A DNA stretch of 64,000 nt, taken from assembly GCA_024236495.1 (NCBI GenBank), contig JACKKJ010000002.1, forward strand, positions 456,001 through 520,000. Reading direction: 5' to 3'. The position numbers were made by a program, and so were the translations under genes. Of this stretch, positions 62,165 through 64,000 are shown in pieces. Position 1 is the stretch's first letter. Each line of letters begins with the position of its first letter. Under the pieces are notes generated by a model, which had not been told where the DNA came from, ran no database searches, and saw only the letters and a program-made list of their open reading frames with translations. This stretch comes from Paracoccaceae bacterium. GTDB taxonomy: Bacteria > Pseudomonadota > Alphaproteobacteria > Rhodobacterales > Rhodobacteraceae.

Positions 62165-62266
62165 TCCCGATGCAAGGCTCAGGATCCGGCAGTCGGCTTT
62201 CACGGCGACCCGTCGAACATTGCTTTGGCCTTGATGTGGATTGCACGTAATCGTCCGGTCTGACCG

Positions 62267-62407
62267 CTAGCCGTTCCTGCGCCAGGGGAGCAGGTCGTCG
62301 ACCTTTGTGATCTTGTAGTCCGGGATGCCGGCAAGAGTGTGGGGATCGACGGCGTTGAGTTTGGCCGTTTCGACCAGGGTGTATGCGATAGCGGCGGCCT
62401 TTCCGCC
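62267..62407 (-). pseudogene. C-terminal remnant of an IS66-family transposase
   Basis: On the minus strand a frame ends GGKAAAIAYTLVETAKLN, then AVDPHTLAGIPDYKIT and KVDDLLPWRRNG. This matches the conserved end of IS66 TnpC (AAxxYTLIETAKLNGVDPxxWLxxxLxRIPDxxxxxxxxLLPW). A few residues between DP and IPD are missing. Upstream the similarity stops abruptly at about 62407, where recombinase sequence begins on the other strand. Non-functional fragment. Confidence 0.75.
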
Positions 62408-62753
62408 CGCAAAGCTCAAAGACAAGGCAGAAAAGCTGGAGGCGAGGAAGGAAGCGTTGACCGAGTTTCTCGACCATGCCGACGAGGGGCAGCCGTTGCT
62501 GCACCCGAGCATGGCGCAGATGTATCAGGATCGGATATCGGAGCCCTACGAGAACCTGCAATCCGAGGAAGATCCTGGCGCCGACGTCGACGTGCTTCGA
62601 TCACTGACAGATGAATTCGCCTCGTGCCCCGGAACGGCGAACTCTCCATCGTCCTTCGCGGCGACCTGCGGGGATCCTGAGCTTTGCAGCCGGAAAGGAA
62701 AACCCCGACCTCCTTTCGGTGGCCGAGGCTTTGGACAACCTGCTTTCGCAGCA

Positions 62754-62768
62754 ATCGTTGGTTGCGGG
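62754..62768. repeat. Attachment-site-like copy of the tRNA-fMet 3' end
   Basis: ATCGTTGGTTGCGGG, identical over 15 bases to 62850-62864, which is the tRNA-fMet 3' end plus five flanking bases. The copy lies 96 bases from the original and inside the recombinase remnant, as expected for an att core duplicated by site-specific integration. Confidence 0.65.
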
Positions 62769-62811
62769 AGGGCGCAGCAAACGCTCGCGGCGCGCGGGAG
62801 GCCCAAAAGCG

Positions 62812-62839
62812 AAAACCTCCGCGGCAGGACCGGCGGAGG
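62812..62839 (-). terminator. Terminator of the rRNA operon / tRNA-fMet transcript
   Basis: On the minus strand: CCTCCGC, a ten-base loop, GCGGAGG, then TTTT and a second T-run shortly after. It lies 16 bases downstream of the tRNA-fMet 3' end. Confidence 0.75.
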
Positions 62840-62849
62840 CATCGCAAGT

Positions 62850-62931
<82 letters not shown>

Positions 62932-62997
62932 CCACTGGGGCGCTTTGCTGCGCGACCCAGGAAACACTTCATCGATTGAGAGTGTGTACTTTTCTAG

Positions 62998-63114
62998 GTT
63001 TGGCGGTGACCTACTCTCCCACGTCTTGAGACGCAGTACCATTGGCGCGGCGGCACTTAACTTCCGAGTTCGGGAAGGGATCGGGTGTTTTGCTCGCGCT
63101 ATGACCACCAAACC
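62998..63114 (-). rRNA. rrf: 5S ribosomal RNA
   Basis: On the minus strand it begins GGTTTGGTGGTCATAGCG and contains CCCGAACTCGGAAGTTAAG and GGTACTGCGTCTCAAGACG. It ends GTAGGTCACCGCCAAACC, with the two ends pairing. Ends are set by pairing, to within a few bases. Confidence 0.95.
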
Positions 63115-63198
63115 GAGGAAAGTACACGATTACAATCTTGGTTGTCCAAGTCAGGTATTTTTTTTCTGCTTTTGATTTGCCTTGCTTTTACTGGATCA

Positions 63199-64000
<802 letters not shown>

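Overview
The window reads as a chromosomal segment of a high-GC alphaproteobacterium, most likely Rhodobacterales (Paracoccaceae/Roseobacter group). Reasons: the leuC / leuD / membrane protein / leuB layout, a surface protein ending in a VPLP-type sorting tail, a heterotetrameric sarcosine oxidase operon in the order B-D-A-G, GTG and TTG starts with purine-rich ribosome sites, and the rRNA and tRNA-fMet sequences. This placement rests on recognition, not on a search.

1-7.4 kb is housekeeping, mostly on the minus strand: the uvrC 3' end, then rsfS-rlmH, gpmI, an EnvC-like protein, a carboxy-terminal protease and rppH, followed by an MscS-type channel. 7.4-13.2 kb holds leucine biosynthesis (leuC, leuD, leuB) on the plus strand. 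It is interrupted by a secreted VPLP-tailed protein and by a membrane protein of unknown function. 13.2-22.1 kb has a DMT exporter, an unknown lysine-rich protein on the minus strand, tRNA-Pro(CGG), an MttB-family protein with an MFS transporter, a cell-envelope run (GT4 glycosyltransferase, LpxL-type acyltransferase, GT29-like protein) and asd. 22.1-32.0 kb is tex, pbpC and a very large alpha-2-macroglobulin. 32.1-43.7 kb is catabolic: a five-gene peptide-type ABC importer, homogentisate degradation (fahA, hmgA) with a divergent MarR regulator and a clear operator palindrome, 2-keto-3-deoxy-galactonate enzymes (dgoA, dgoK) and a LysR regulator. 43.8-49.2 kb is the imuA-imuB-dnaE2 mutagenesis cassette.

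49.2-62.9 kb looks like an acquired island. On the left, dnaE2 loses its usual C-terminus and runs into the 3' remnant of a DDE transposase. On the right lie an IS66-type remnant, a frameshifted serine-recombinase remnant and a 15-bp duplication of the tRNA-fMet 3' end, which suggests integration at that tRNA. The island carries a tightly coupled eight-gene operon read right to left: a GcvT-type dimethylglycine-dehydrogenase-like flavoprotein, a cytochrome P450, an MttB-family methyltransferase, a TetR regulator and sarcosine oxidase soxB-D-A-G. A divergent Tat-exported solute-binding protein shares its control region, where TGTACACT is repeated with a 10-bp period. Together these genes suggest stepwise N-demethylation of an imported quaternary or N-methylated amine down to a sarcosine-like secondary amine. 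The P450-MttB-GcvT-SOX combination is the best candidate here for an undescribed pathway; its substrate is not known.

The window ends in an rRNA operon on the minus strand (23S 3' part, 5S, tRNA-fMet).
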